64,000 nt of DNA from Malus domestica (lineage: Eukaryota; Streptophyta; Magnoliopsida; Rosales; Rosaceae), in contig NC_091664.1 in NCBI RefSeq assembly GCF_042453785.1, forward strand, positions 8,457,001-8,521,000, written 5' to 3'. This document shows positions 21,163 through 36,707 of the stretch, piece by piece. The notes beneath the pieces were generated by a model. The model saw only the letters and a program-made list of their open reading frames with translations. It made no database searches and was not told the origin of the DNA. Position numbers and translations under genes: made by a program. The first letter of the stretch is position 1; the number at the start of each line of letters is the position of its first letter.

Positions 21163-24048
21163 TGTAACAACCCAAAATTATAGAAAAATTATTTGGAAGC
21201 AAAATTCAGTGGTAGACCAAAAACAATGCCATGGTTAATTAGTACTCTATAAATCAAAATAAATTTATTTTGGTCATTTTATGGCTGCATCTAACATTCT
21301 TGTTAGACTACCTACGTACCCACAAACGGTATCAAGTCATTCGTAGTTCACTATCTATTAAACATTTTTCTAAAATATTCAAATTGCGATCATTTACGAT
21401 ATTAAACTCAAACAATTGAATCACATCAAATGAATATCAAATATAATTTTAGAATGTTGAAATTAACTTTAAAAGGCAACGTTGGCCCACTGGCCACGTG
21501 CCGTCATAGGCTGCGAATTCCGACCAACTTCAAAAATTACCAAATTTTACAGACATGTAGAGCTCAATGAGGGAAACATTTTTCATACCTTGGCCGAAGT
21601 CCAAATTGGCCTAAAAACACCTCAAATGGCCCTCGATCTGTCAGAACCCTCAAATTGGGTGAGCTTCGATTCATCTAACCCGTCGCTCCATCACCCCTAA
21701 ACTGGTTTGGGGTTTGTTCTTGGGCCCAAGAAGAGCCTTTTGGTGGTGGTGGTTGAAGGGAACACTTTAGAAATGGTGGATCGCCAGCGAGGGACCATAG
21801 CACCCATAGGTGCGGTTCTTCATGAAACCATTTCACACTTGATGTCAGAGTATAAGTAAAGTACAGTAAAATTAGAATAAGAATTATCCCATCGGGATTG
21901 GTCTTCTATACCAACATTTTGCCAAAGATCCTCGTCGACATAAAAGCTCTACCATTAAAACCTAGAGGGGCGAAAAACAAGGGTGAGTAGACATAAAAAT
22001 AAAGTTTTGAAAAACCTTTTTGAAAATGTAATAATCTCTAGCCGTAAAACAAATATAGTTTCTAAATATATATCTACATATAGCATGAAAACACTTACCA
22101 TAAACAGTAATACCTCAAAAATACGGTAAGTCATAACATTTCACATATGAAACATATAACATCCAATAATCACACTATCTCGCGTAAACGAATATATAAT
22201 ATCGGGTGCTTATCGACATATATGTTGAGACACGAGTTCGTGCAGAGATATTCTGACATGAACATGACTGGGTGTATTAGTGATTTACACTCTAGTACTA
22301 CAAACACGTGAAGATCGGCACTATGCGCATTACTTACGAGTCCTAATTGCCTATAGCAATCTAGGACATGAATGGCACCTATAATTGATCCAAAGTGAGT
22401 GTATGGTCTGATGTGAACATACAAGTGAAGCCTGGCCTTGGTCCAGGTGTGTACAAACACCAGTGTAACATACGATGAGCAGATAACGTAAACATGATCA
22501 TATAATCGTAAATCAATAATTCTAACCGACATAATACTATTCAATAAAATATTAATCATGGTTGTAAATAAAATCCCATAGTAATATGCATACATGTGCA
22601 TCCCGTAGGATTTAGCATAATTTCGTAAATTTCGTCATTCCACTGATTCTTATAAACGTTAGTCTAATTTAGGCATACGTAGAAAATTCTTTATAAAAAA
22701 TATATGTGGAAACTAAATAAATATATAATATTTAAAAGTAAAGACCTACTCATAAATCATGTCGTCAGGTGGAACCCGCCTCGCATGCTTTGAAGATCTT
22801 TGCAATGTGTTTCACCTAGAAACAAACCATTCTCGTAAATATATAACGTACTAACATAAATACGCAATTTCGAAAAGTATGGCTAATAAAGAATCTATTT
22901 TAAAACAATGGAATTTCGAAAAACGAAATGCGGGTTTGGATTCGGCAGATTGAGACACCTAAGGCAAGACCTCGGGTTCCCTCATGTGCCGCCACAAGGT
23001 GGTTGCATAGGCAACCACGCACTGCACACACCGAGGATAGGGGAGCCCATACGCTTCCTTACGTGTGCACAAGTACCAGTGTACTCACCTGCCTCGTAAA
23101 AGCCCTTTTTGGTCTGACTTTCAGGGCACATTTCAAGCTCGATACTCAACAAAAATCAATGATTCAAAGACCTAAATGAAGTAGGAAATGCAGGGAATAG
23201 ATGTATACCAAAGGGGGACTGAGTTATGGTTGGCGTTAGCTGGAAAAAATGATCTAAAAATGGCTTGACAACCACAATTTCCTTCCTAAAAAAATCTGGA
23301 GATATTTTCCCCGAGGTGTTTTTCTACATCAAACTCTACCAAATCACATTTTACAAGCTAAAGGCATTATCAGGAGTTCAAAAATAATAAAGATTTGAGG
23401 TTAAGGGGGGTCTCGAGGCTCACCCTTGGTCGAAAAACTAAGAACTCGCCATAGTTCTCTTCCTTGACAGAGCTTCACGATGTGAGAGTTTTTCCCTTCA
23501 TGCTTCTGGTTCTGAGTTACGAGGGTGGTTCAAATGGGGCTCGCCGAAGAAGGTGAGTGGTGGCAGCAACGTTGTTGTCATTGTTTGTTTGTTTATGCCT
23601 TCCCAGATAGGGAAGGTTATAGAGAGAAAGGTGAGAAAGAAGAGAGAATAGAGAGTTAAAGAGAAGAGAAAGGTGAGAGAGTTAGAGAGTGATCCCGAGA
23701 GATTGGGAAACACGGCGGAGAAGGAAGAGAATGGGGGTGTGGGCGCCACTAGCGCACAAAACAAGGTTACAAAAAGTCAAAATAGAGAATGCATCCCGTA
23801 ATGTGAATTTACTAAAATGCCCTCGGTCTTCGGTGTTTCGTAAAATCTTTGTCGTAACTTCAAATTCAGTTTCGCTTACGCCCACACGTTTGTGACGTCG
23901 AGTATTATAAGGATATGCTAAAAGAATGTTCCGTACGTCCCACTATATGCTGGTCAATGAAAGTCAATAACCTCGCCACTAGGGGCATTTTGGTTAATTC
24001 ACTCATTTAAAATTAATAAAATCGTAAAATTAGGTACTGGTTGCTACA
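21163..24048 (-). repeat. Probable LTR of a large LTR element, 2.9 kb
   Basis: Terminal inverted repeat TGTAACAACC...GGTTGCTACA. Internal features parallel the solo LTR at 12949-15172: a GGGGCG-AAAACAA-GTGAG block (about 21970-21990) and a pyrimidine-rich leader on the minus strand (about 23590-23730). No gag or pol. The flanks TCTAA and CTTGG do not match, so it is not a clean solo LTR; it could be a recombinant or a partial element. Confidence 0.6.
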
Positions 24049-24987
24049 CTTGGAGTAAAAGGCTAGATGATAGACAACAAAGTTTAAGTGGTTCACCTTA
24101 AAAATTAGGCTACGTCATCTACAGTGATCTGATGTGGGTTACAAAAGTGCTCTACAATAGTGTAATGTTCCTTTTTTTGTGTGTCTGACCACCTATAAGA
24201 GGTACTTGTCCTTCTTATATAGACTCTTCATGATCCCTAAAAGTCCCGTGCTTTCAAGTACTTCACCGCCCTAGCATTAAATGAACTAAATGTGTAGACA
24301 TGACTTACTGGCTACTCGTCCATTATTCAATTAACACCTAAAGATGAAATAACATTCGTTTAGGGCTAATTGCAAGGTTTCCTAGGCCAACACTTACTGA
24401 GCACTTTGCTCGACCCTAAATGGCCGAGAAAACACTTTCCCAATTGCTAGTTCTAACAAGCTTTACGTCCTTTCATAGATCTTTTTTTTTTTTTTTAATA
24501 GTCAATACATGGTTTGGAGTTGATGTATAGGTAAGCCTGTCTCGGTGGCTTCGTGTCATAAAGTTGTTAGTTTTGCCAACTTGCTTGAGTGGGTCAAAAA
24601 GTATGATCTGATTAAGCACTCGTTTTCTTTGTCAATAGTCAATCCAAACCAATAAGTGGTCATTTAGAGCAGTCATCATTATGATCTTGTGATAGTGTTT
24701 AGTCATCTATTTCCATTGTGCTGGCTCATAGGCCTCACCTATAATAATATTAGAAAGTGTGTCAATTTTGTGTTTACAAAATAATATTATCGATACTTTC
24801 TAATTGAGATGTACCTCATTATTGTACATATCACCAACTTCTTTTAGAATATGTGACATCAGTATAGTATAGTACCTGTAGCATAATTTGGATGGTCTCA
24901 CATAATTCGAATAATTTGACAAATCATTTCAACATGTCATATGGTGGTCAGATACACGATAATTTGAAAAGTCATAAATGAGGAACA
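24049..24987. other. Intergenic sequence without recognisable features
   Basis: No coding frame or paired repeat seen; T-run at 24481-24496. Confidence 0.5.
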
Positions 24988-24996
24988 TTATCCTAC

Positions 24997-25191
24997 GGCA
25001 GATTTTTTTTCTTAGGGATCCCGTGATCATGACTGTTCATCATACAACATGCAGTCAGAAATCATTTCAAAATTTTAAAATTAAATATAAATAGTACCTA
25101 ACAAAAATTGACCGCACGATGTATGTTGAACAGTCACGATCATGGGATTCCCAGGATTCCCATGAAAATGATCCAACGAGGATCCTTTTCC
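24997..25191. mobile_element. MITE of the AAAGGATCC family, copy 3
   Basis: Perfect 9-bp TSD TTATCCTAC at 24988-24996 and 25192-25200. The right end CGAGGATCCTTTTC is intact, the left terminus is eroded. Confidence 0.85.
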
Positions 25192-25264
25192 TTATCCTAC
25201 ATAATAAACATAACTCCCTCCAACTAAGCAAAATTTAACAAGAAAAGAGTGATTTCTGTACACC

Positions 25265-25415
25265 TTTTTCTTTTAGGAAAACTAACGAAAAGTTAAAAAA
25301 AAAAAAAAATTTAATGAAAAATGACAAATAAATGTGTAGTGAATAGTATAAAAAAAAGGTAAAAATGTAGTTGTTCGTTAAAAATGAACAATACTGGAAT
25401 GATTCGTTAAAACCC
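25265..25415. mobile_element. Diverged reverse copy of the 12095-12248 MITE
   Basis: Shares GGAAAACTAACGAAAAG, GTGAATAGTA, GTAAAAATGTAGTTGTTCG and TGAACAATACTGG with that family in the opposite orientation. It lies just upstream of the MYB3R leader. Confidence 0.55.
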
Positions 25416-26135
25416 ACTTTTCTTTTTCTCTACAAGCCCATATATAGCCCATAACTGTATAACGACCCATATCCAAATCAAGCGCCGATAGCCCATCCCA
25501 AAACTTCCAACGCAATCTAACTTGCTCAAAACGCTACAATTTCAAACACAAAACGCTTACCGCTCGATTGATCCTCTTCTTAAAGCTTCCAACGTAACCT
25601 TCTTCTTCTCCAAAACGCTTAAATAAATACAAACCAACGCACTCCCACAGCCTCTGTCACTCAAAATCTCACTTCTCACTTTTTCTCCCACTGAGTGAGA
25701 ACAACCGACTCCGTTCCGCTGACTCACTGAGTCGCTCACTCGGAATCGAAAGCTCTCGGCTTTCGGCTTTCCCGCCAAATTCCTGCGCTGCATTCCCACC
25801 GACGCTTACTCAGACGAGGTCAGTGATCTTTCTTGTTTCTGTTGTTTTTACAATTCGTGGAATTGAATCGGTGCTCTGTTTGGTTGGTGAGAAAATGCGG
25901 GAAAATTACGAGAAATGTTGTAGATTTCATACCCACTGTTAGTACTGAATTTGTGGAAATTGTGAAATCAATTTGGTGCTTTCGATTTTCCTTCAGTTAT
26001 TTGTTTTTCTCAGGAACCAAACAGAATGTTCAATTGTATCGGATAATCAAAATTCCCACTTTACCTGATTTAGTGCTTGCTTTCTGCTTGCACTATGTTG
26101 AGTTTTCTCAGGAAAATTGATTTTTTCGAGAGATT

Positions 26136-28845
26136 ATGACGAAAATCAATGGGGAGCATCCAGAGGATGCCGGTGTCGGTTCACACGAGAAAATGGGATT
26201 CCTTTTTCAAGCATTATATGAAGCTGAATATTGTTCAGATTCCCCTTTTCCGAAGCCAAGCTCGATTCACTGGTATATGGTTTCACATTTCATTTCAATT
26301 AACGTTTTTATTTGAAGGGGGAATATGTATGATAGATAGTACATGATTCATCATATTGGAAAATTAGGGTCCATTACTTGGCTACGCATTATCGCAATTG
26401 AGTTCATTTTTTCTCTGGTACTCAAATTTTTCGGTCTGTGGTTTGACATTGCTCAATTTGCTGTATTAGGAGAACCACTGTTCCAACAAGACGGTCAGCG
26501 AAAAGCTGGACAGCGGAAGAGGTCAGTGATAGATATCTTAGTTTGCTAATTGATAGTAATTGTATGGTGGCTTAGTCTCAGTGCAGGTTTTCTTTATGTA
26601 TCTTCTGCTAGAATTCGCAGCTTCTCAAAAGCTTATCTCTTCATTAATCAGTTGAACCTTGGTTGACAGGATAATCTTCTAGGAGAGTTAGTCACAAAGT
26701 TCAACAGGAGCAGTTGGAAGAAAATAGGTGGGCATGCCAATTTCTCCTGTTTGCTTTCCAAAATCAGCTTTTAGTTTCGTGTGTGTTGATAACAAATGTG
26801 GTAATTAGTATAACTTTATGTCTGCACATGAATGTTTTGAGAGCTTAGGCATGGGATTCGTACTGATATAGGCTTCGGAGCATTGGTGGTGATGGATTCT
26901 AGACTTGTTTTGTGTACCTTGCATTGTTAGAATTTAAACATCACTTTCCATTTGATGGTTAATTATAGAGGCAGGTTCTTTGTTTGTTCATGAAGATTAT
27001 TTTCTTATTTCTGCAGCTGCATGTCTCCCCGGGCGTACAGATATTCAGTGCCTGCAACGCTGGAAAAAGGTTTTAAATCCAGAAGTCGTCAAGGGAGCCT
27101 GGACAAAGGAGGTGCAAAAAGTTGTTCTTGCATGATTTTTTATCAATACAGAACAATGTTTTGCTGCAGGGTAAACTGATATGTGACTGGTCCTTTCCCT
27201 TTTCTTATTTTTCTTTTTCTTTGGATTTCAGGAAGATGATTGCATTATCAAGCAAGTCGAAAAACATGGTGCCAAAAGATGGTCTGTTATAGCTAAGTTC
27301 CTACCAGGTCGAATAGGCAAACAATGCCGAGAAAGGTACATGACCATGATTTTTATTCGGTGTGTCAAACTTTTGGCATCAAATGGTTGACATCCTCTGT
27401 CTTCTGTAATTGTTAGCTTTCAATTATACTGTAACCTCTTCCCCTTTAGTGTAGATAATATCGTTTGTTTAAAAAATCAAAAAAATTGTACTTTAACCGT
27501 TCAGCTTTGCACTTGGTGGTTTACAGAATAATAAAGATGATAACTATTTTCAGGTGGCACAATCACTTATGCCCGGCAATTAATAGAGATGCATGGACAA
27601 AAGACGAGGAGCAGATTATTGCTTACTACCATCAGTTGTACGGTAACAAGTGGGCAGAAATAGCAAGATTTCTACCCGGGAGGTATGCAATTGATAGTTG
27701 ATAGAATTGAAGTTTTGTTCTTGATTTCTTATATATATTTAGTTAAACTATGGCTGGTTTGGAACATGAATATATCTGTGGTTTTTCGCCTGTCAGTTAT
27801 GGTGTATGATGTAAATGGGGGAAAGTCTGGATTGCTCATCTCTTTGATGGCGATTATTATACGACAAACTAGATTTGCGTCTTCTACTTCATTAATTGTT
27901 CAAATTCAGATTTCTGATATGCATGTGTACTTTTTTGCTGCTGAAACAAAGCTCAGGAAAATACGCTATACAATGTTTATAGATATTGGTTCCTTCTGTT
28001 GAATGCTTCTCATATCCATTGAAATTGGCAGGACCGACAATGCAATTAAAAATTTCTGGAATTGCACGTTGAAGAGGAAATTCGATTCATACTCACCTAA
28101 TGGATGTGAAGTGGATATGCAATCTGATGTCTCAAGTGGTGAGGTAAGAACAGATCGTCTTGAGGTTGAAGAAGATGGACAGATTTCTGACAGTGTGGTC
28201 TCACTCAATCAGCTAACGGAAACGGAGATTAGTGACAATGCTTGTTCTACTGAGTTGACTCTTGGATTTTCTTACAGTCATGACATTTGTTCAGAATGGA
28301 AATCTGTCAAAGTGCAGAAGCGCAGGTCTACGGAGAGACGAGCAAGCAGTTTAATAAATCCACAAATTGCCACTCCATTTGCTTTCATGGACGCATCCCC
28401 TTGTACCAAATCGAACTGCATTCCTCCTACTAGGCCACCTTGCTATTCGACTCCCCGAAGCCTTGCGCAGAACACCTCTGTTAGCAGTGGCAGTCCGGGG
28501 TCTAGATTGAAGAACTTAGCATTGAGTTTCAAAAACACTCCTTCCATCATAAGAAAGAAAAGCTCCAGAAGGAGTGATCCTAATAACTTCCCTGATGTCA
28601 ACAGCTCAAAGGCATGCTCCACGTTGAGTAGTACTAGTGAAGGAGGAGGTACCAACAGCAGAGACTTTGCAAACGGGAAGTTTGGTTCATTTTCTTTCCG
28701 TCATAGGCCGCAAAATTCAGCTGCTGTTAAATCTCTAGGACGGCGCCTAGAACACGAATTCGATGCCGAAAAGGATTCGGGTAGTGATCAATGTGGCCAT
28801 GCATTCTCTGCATATGCGTCTCCAGATGTCGGTTTTGGTGCATAA
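26136..28845 (+). CDS. MYB3R: Three-repeat MYB transcription factor (MYB3R family)
   Basis: Nuclear DNA-binding factor; plant MYB3R proteins bind MSA elements of G2/M genes and act as activators or DREAM-type repressors. Coding exons placed by GT/AG and frame: 26136-26272, 26470-26521, 26670-26727, 27017-27111, 27232-27335, 27554-27682, 28032-28845 (462 residues). All nine repeat tryptophans are present: W59/79/98 (R1), W111/131/150 (R2), W163/182/201 (R3). R2 has LPGRIGKQCRERWHNHL and R3 has LPGRTDNAIKNFWNCTLK, the recognition helices of this family. The C-terminal half has the conserved LALSFKNTPSIIRKKSS. The protein is short compared with activator-type members (often about 1000 residues), which fits the short MYB3R3/5-like group. 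The leader probably has an exon ending at GAG|GTCAGT near 25817 and an acceptor near 26111. A donor-like GAG|GTAAGA at 28143 is ignored because the frame stays open through it. Confidence 0.9.
27438..27485 (+). repeat. 3' end of a tRNA-derived SINE in MYB3R intron 5
   Basis: The block TTTAGTGTAGATAATATCG plus TTTGTTTAAAAAA matches the 3' end of the SINE at 34283-34468. Only the tail is present. Confidence 0.55.
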
Positions 28846-29273
28846 CCTGTTTTCTATTCTATTCATATGTAAAGGGAATTGGTCAAAGTGTAGTCATTGC
28901 AGACCTTTTAACAGGTTATCTGCAATTTCCATTGCCCAAAATGAAGGAATCAAATCCTTTTCTTTCACCTTATCTTGGATCTTAATAATTCTCATCACAT
29001 TGAAGCTGTAGCGTTTTTGCAAATTAATAGGCTCTTGTAAATCTTTCATTAGACCACAAGGTGGAGTCTGGGAGGATTCTCTCACCTTCAAATTTCTCTC
29101 ATGTCCAGTCTTTCTCTATTTAAATGATCACGATTAAACCACGCCAAAAATGAAAATTAATGAATCCAACTCACTGTGGTCCTAATAATGAAAAAACTTC
29201 GACTTACAGCGTTTGAACCATGATAGGAAATGGATTCAATAAAACAAGCAAAACATAAATAGAATTTCTAAAA

Positions 29274-29395
29274 GGGAATTGTTATTGGTACTTCAAAAAT
29301 CTTATTTTACACTCCAAATTTTCTATATTTGGAAAGAAAAATATACTTGTGAATGGTGTAGAATGAGATGTTTGGAACACCAATAACACTTCCCC
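29274..29395. mobile_element. 122-bp hAT-type MITE, 8-bp TSD, copy 1
   Basis: TSD TTCTAAAA at 29266-29273 and 29396-29403. Ends GGGAATTGTTATTGGTACTT and CACCAATAACACTTCCCC. A second copy is at 47939-48059. Confidence 0.85.
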
Positions 29396-29697
29396 TTCTA
29401 AAATAGTAAAACTAAAACAAGGGGCTCAATATGTGACTCGCCCTAGACAATATTTCAGGATGTGCAAAACCTCATTGGACAACTATTATGTTGTAATCCT
29501 CACCCATTATTATCTTCTGAGCAGTAACAAGGGATCAATTGAGATCAATTAATAAAATTGGACATACATAATTAAATAAATATTTAATTTTTTTTATATA
29601 GTATATATATATATATATGCAAGATAAATTAGGGTTACAAAATATTTATTGTGATAATAAAGCGATTTCAGTTAAGTCTTCAAAATCCGATCCCAAC

Positions 29698-29873
29698 TAT
29701 TATTTAGTTATTTAGAATTATCCTCATCCAATTGGAAAATATTTAATCATTTAGGATTATCATCATCCAATTCGAAAGGATTAAATATTATTTAATTATT
29801 TAGAATTATCCTCATCCAATTCGAAAATATTTAATCATTTAGGATTATCATCATCCAATTCGAACAGATTAAG
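29698..29873. repeat. 88-bp tandem repeat, two copies
   Basis: Period 88 bp (blocks starting at 29711 and 29799 are near identical). Each unit is itself two related halves built on ATTATCCTCATCCAATT and ATTATCATCATCCAATT. Confidence 0.85.
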
Positions 29874-30496
29874 ATACCGATATCGTATTGGACAAGTCAA
29901 GCACGTCAATTATTTTATTCGTTACAATCTCCACAAAAAAATCGCTTTCAAAACAAAAAATAAAACAAAAATAGAAAATAAAAAATAAAAACCTCAACAA
30001 AAAGAAAATTACGGAACCGAACGTCAAATAGGGACCCGCACGAGTTGACGAAGTCCGACGCGTCCACCGCAATCCGGTCGCTCAGTCTCCCTAGTCCCCA
30101 ATAGAAAGAGACCCTGTAGGCCACGCTCTCCACTGCGCGTGCAACGTCCAATGACTCGCCTTAACAGAAAAGGGAAAATCGCGCCAAAGGTAACAAAGAA
30201 ACAAACTTCCCTCTACTGCTGAAGAACTTCCCCTTTCGGTTTTTCTGCAAATCATCGAAATCCGCGATTTCAATTATTTGATGCTTATCCGGATTTATCC
30301 TAATCCCCAAACAGCCGAATTCTCTTTTTTACTATAAATAATTCAAATTCTCCACCCAGCAATCCAATTCGATTCGCACTTCACTATCTTATCCGGGTTC
30401 CCAAACAACCTCCTTGATTCGCTCTCAATCCGTTCCCATTTTTCAACTCTCTTTCTCTTTGCTTTCTTTCTCTGAGCCGCAGAAAGCAGAAGCAGC

Positions 30497-33139
<2,643 letters not shown>

Positions 33140-33697
33140 AGGCGTTGGCATGTATATACGCGCGGCAGCACGCCGAAGTTCAGTCCGAAATTGGACGGAA
33201 GAAGATCCTGCCGTTTGATATGAATAATTTCCACACACTGCCTAAAAGAAGTGTAGTTGGGAAACATCAACATATGTTGCTAAATCAATGTGTTCTTCCT
33301 TGTTTTTCTTTTTATTAGAGAGAAAAAAAAAAGGTAGTGGGAATAAATTCCTCTGGCAAAATATAGATATTATTATAAACATCGAAAAAGAAAAGGTTTA
33401 AATGGTAGGATTGTGATGGGTCAAAATGTCCTAGGAGAATTGGAGAAACGTACGGGTTTGGTAAAGTTTGGACAATTATTAAACGTTAGACTGAAGACCT
33501 TTATGTTTTTGTCATGGATTGAACACGTATTTTGTGTTGCAGAATTACGATAGGTCAAAAATTCGATCATTTTAATTAAAAAATGTAGTTATGATTTGGA
33601 GTCGTCGTCATTCGAGAAAATCACTAGCGTAGACAAATGGAATGGAGATTAGTATTGTGCAGCGAGGTTGACATACGATTGAAGAACATACTCATCA
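33140..33697. other. UGE 3' flank
   Basis: Probable 3' UTR to about 33320, then AT-rich sequence with no recognised feature. Confidence 0.5.
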
Positions 33698-33706
33698 TAA
33701 AAGTAG

Positions 33707-34208
33707 AGAAAAGTGCTAATTAGTTTCTGAACTATCACCCAATGAAAATTCGATCCTTAAATTATTTTTCAGTAAAATAAGTTCTTAAATTCATTAAAAA
33801 TTGCTAATTTCATTCCTATAGTTATATTCAAAGCTATTTTATCTAATTTTTTTGTCAACTCACTTGACACACTTTAGATAGTAATACTATCATTTTCTTG
33901 TCTATAAGCTCTTAACATTTCATATAAGTTGCGAATTTAACTTTTAATTTACCCTCTAAAGTTAACTCTGTATATTATTTCGTTATAATAAAATTACTCA
34001 TCTACCCTCCAATGTGTATGTGTATCACATGCAAATAACATAACTTAAATGGACGGAAAATTGAATATAATAGTTTCGAATCTAATATTAGGAATGTAAT
34101 TGACATATTTTTATAATTCAATGACTAATTTTTCTAAGACAAAAAAAAAGTTTAAGAATTTAATTTTCACTCAAGTAATCATTCATGGACTAAATTGGCA
34201 ATTCACCG
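33707..34208. mobile_element. Mutator-type MITE, 9-bp TSD
   Basis: TSD TAAAAGTAG at 33698-33706 and 34209-34217. TIRs of about 110 bp with GTCCATGAATGATTACTTG-like ends and the core TTCTGAACTATCACCCAATG. Coding-free. Confidence 0.8.
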
Positions 34209-34282
34209 TAAAAGTAGATGTGTTTTGCTCGCGCAATAGTGACTTTTGAGTTTTTTTGTCTCAGTCTCAATAGTTGAATGTC

Positions 34283-34468
34283 TTTTTTTTTCTTTTCTTA
34301 TTCTGAACAAACGATATTATCTACCCAAAGGAATGTGGGAGTGGGCTAGCTTCACAATGAACAAGTTATAATAATGAAGTTTAAATTCGTCTTTGGCGAG
34401 AATCGAACCTAAGACCTTTCACTTACAAGTTAAGAAAAATATTATTAGACCGTAGTACTAAGTAGCTG
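34283..34468 (-). mobile_element. tRNA-derived SINE
   Basis: On the minus strand, a pol III B-box-like GGTTCGATTCTC is preceded by GTAAGTGAAAGGTCTTA. The 3' end has GTAGATAATATCGTTTGTTC followed by an A-rich tail (T-rich on plus, 34283-34300). Flanks GAATGTC (34276-34282) and GAATGCC (34469-34475) are a probable TSD with one change. Fragments of the same family occur at 10511-10620 and 27438-27485. Confidence 0.75.
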
Positions 34469-34475
34469 GAATGCC

Positions 34476-35335
34476 GTTTTAATATGAAGAAAATATAAAA
34501 CAAAAAGTTGCAGAATAATTCCATGTTTAATCGGAGGGACCTCTGGCCTCTTAATCAGTGGCTAATATAATTTAAGTGGAGGTTGAATGTGAATTAGATG
34601 TTGTAGGGACCCAGAAAACATCATAAAAAAAATTAAAAATAAAATTTAAGAAATAAGGATGAATTTAGAGGTGGCTACGTGTTACACTGTCTGTCCATTC
34701 TTCTTAAACAAGTATGATTAATTAGGATTAAGGATCCCGTCTCTTGCGTCCTCTGCTATTCCAAGCAATACGTAGAGGTAGCGATAAGATTGAGTTTTAG
34801 GGATAAAATTGAACAGACGGGAATAGGTTACATAATCTATGTGTGTGGTTGGGCCACATAATCCATTATAGTTTCTTTATTTCATATTTGTAGCTTATTT
34901 ATTATGTGTTAAATTTTTCTCACCAAATATTGACTGGGTTACAAATCCAATTTAATTGGAAATCACGCATCTCATCCTGCCCTTAAGAGTATAGGCCTCA
35001 TACTTTATATATTTCCAATCTTTTTTTATGATATTTGACCTGTTAGGAAGAATTGTCATCGTGCAATCATGTAACACAATTGGTCCACCTGTTATATCAC
35101 AGGTGGATGACAATTTTATGCTTTAGAATATAGTACTAATAACAAATTCATGTGTGTATGATTATGAATAGATTAATTATATTACATGAACATATTTCAC
35201 TAAACAAACAATAATTTTTATCTTCTTATTTATAGGGACATTTTTATTTGGGCATCTATGTTTGGTAGTGAGTAGTCTCTAATAATTATTGTGTTTTCAA
35301 ATGCTCACCTAATAAAACCCATAAAAATTGATTTT
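34476..35335. other. AT-rich intergenic sequence
   Basis: No coding or repeat structure recognised. Confidence 0.5.
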
Positions 35336-35596
35336 AGGTGTTTTTTTTTTTTGTTTCTTTTTTTTGGGAAATTAGGCTGTAAGTTTTATTAACAACAATA
35401 CACAGTTACAAGAGAGGCCACATACAACACAAACACAACAACAAAAGTATGGACCAAAGTACAATAAAATGAAGCCCAATAGAAAACAGAAAAAAAAAAA
35501 AAAAAAAAAAAACCGAACAACTTGCATCCTCTGCCACAGCTTCTTCCACCTCTACCACTACTGCCATCCGAAAGACCTCCAGAGTTGAACCAGTTG

Positions 35597-36067
35597 CTAG
35601 AAAGCAAGCCAAATCGAGCCCTCAAAGTGGCTAAAAAAGGCTTCAACAACCACCAAAGAGCACATCGAAGATCGGCACCAGAAATTGAAGGAAGCTTGCA
35701 GGAAACAACCCACAAGCAACTGAGGCAACAAGGCCAAGTCGAGGCAAGAAGGTGGTGAGAACACCCGAGCATCAAAAAAATCTGAAGCTCTACACATCTC
35801 CCTCCTAAACGGGAATCGCGAAGATTCGCGTTCATGGTGTGGATTAGTGGGAGTCAATCTAGAGGATGAGAGTATTGGAGGAGTGAGCCAAATGGAAAGG
35901 GTAGGGTGTGGAGTGATGAAAACAAAGTAGGTGGAGGGAAAAGGAAAGGAAGAAAGGGGAGTTGAGGAAGGGGAACCAGAAGCAGCAGTTGAGGAAAAAA
36001 CTAGTAAGGACAAAAGGAAAGAAACGGAAAACAAGAGAAGCAAGGGGCTACCACCAACCCTAGTCAT
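35597..36067 (-). pseudogene. Open frame in the retrocopy, hydrophobic N-terminus, unknown
   Basis: 156 codons starting MTRVGGSPLLLLFSV. The N-terminal 30 residues are strongly hydrophobic and signal-peptide-like (LLLLFSVSFLLSLLVFSS), followed by a Ser/Pro-rich stretch; the frame ends SIWLAF. No family recognised. It has no introns and lies in the polyadenylated insert, so it is a retrocopy of an unidentified transcript or a chance frame. Not called as an active gene because its upstream region is a transposon. Confidence 0.3.
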
Positions 36068-36070
36068 AGC

Positions 36071-36707
36071 CACTGTTCTAAAAATCTCAACCTAGCGCCG
36101 CCTAAGCCCCGTCTAGGCACTAGGCGGCTAGTCACCGCCCCGATTAACGTCTAGACGTTTGAAAATTAAGAAATGACGTATAAACCTGCTGAGGCGCCCA
36201 CCTAGACCCACCTAGGTTGCAACTCACTTAGACAGAAAATAGATAACTTTCATTTTGAATTTTATTTTTTTCAATAAATTGTAAGAGATTTGTTGAATAC
36301 TTAAATGAACACACATTATAGGCTTGTTCCCCATGTTTTCATTATGTTCCAACACTTCATAATATATATGTCATGCTTTCATTTTGAATTTATTTTTTTC
36401 AATAAGTTATAAGAAACTTGTTGAATACTTAAATGAACACACATTAAAGGCTCGTTCCCCATGTTTTCATTACGTTTGAATACTTCATAATATGTATGTC
36501 ATTTTATTGTGTAGTTTATGATGAAATTATATATATTTTAAGTATAAACAAACATTTATTTATATGAAATATAATAGATTTACTTAAATCTGCCTAGTAC
36601 GCCTAGGCGCCCGCCTAGCCGCTTAGGCACTATGCCCCGCTTAGCCGCTTAATCACTATGCCCCAACTTGCCGTCCGATTAGCGCCTAGCGTTTTTTAGA
36701 ATTTTAA
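36071..36707. mobile_element. CGCCTAGGCG-rich MITE, copy 1
   Basis: Flanks TCATAGC at 36064-36070 and 36708-36714 (7 bp exact, 8 with one mismatch), suggesting hAT. Ends carry clusters of GCGCCTAGGCG-like palindromes in inverted order. The interior contains a direct duplication of about 130 bp (roughly 36247-36375 and 36376-36500). Confidence 0.75.

Noticed and set aside
22170-22601. 143-codon minus frame
   Set aside because: Located within the 21163-24048 LTR, no recognisable domain and composition like the surrounding repeat.
28143-28150. Splice donor-like GAG|GTAAGA in the last MYB3R exon
   Set aside because: The frame stays open across it and the downstream sequence contains a conserved MYB3R motif, so it was not used as an exon end.
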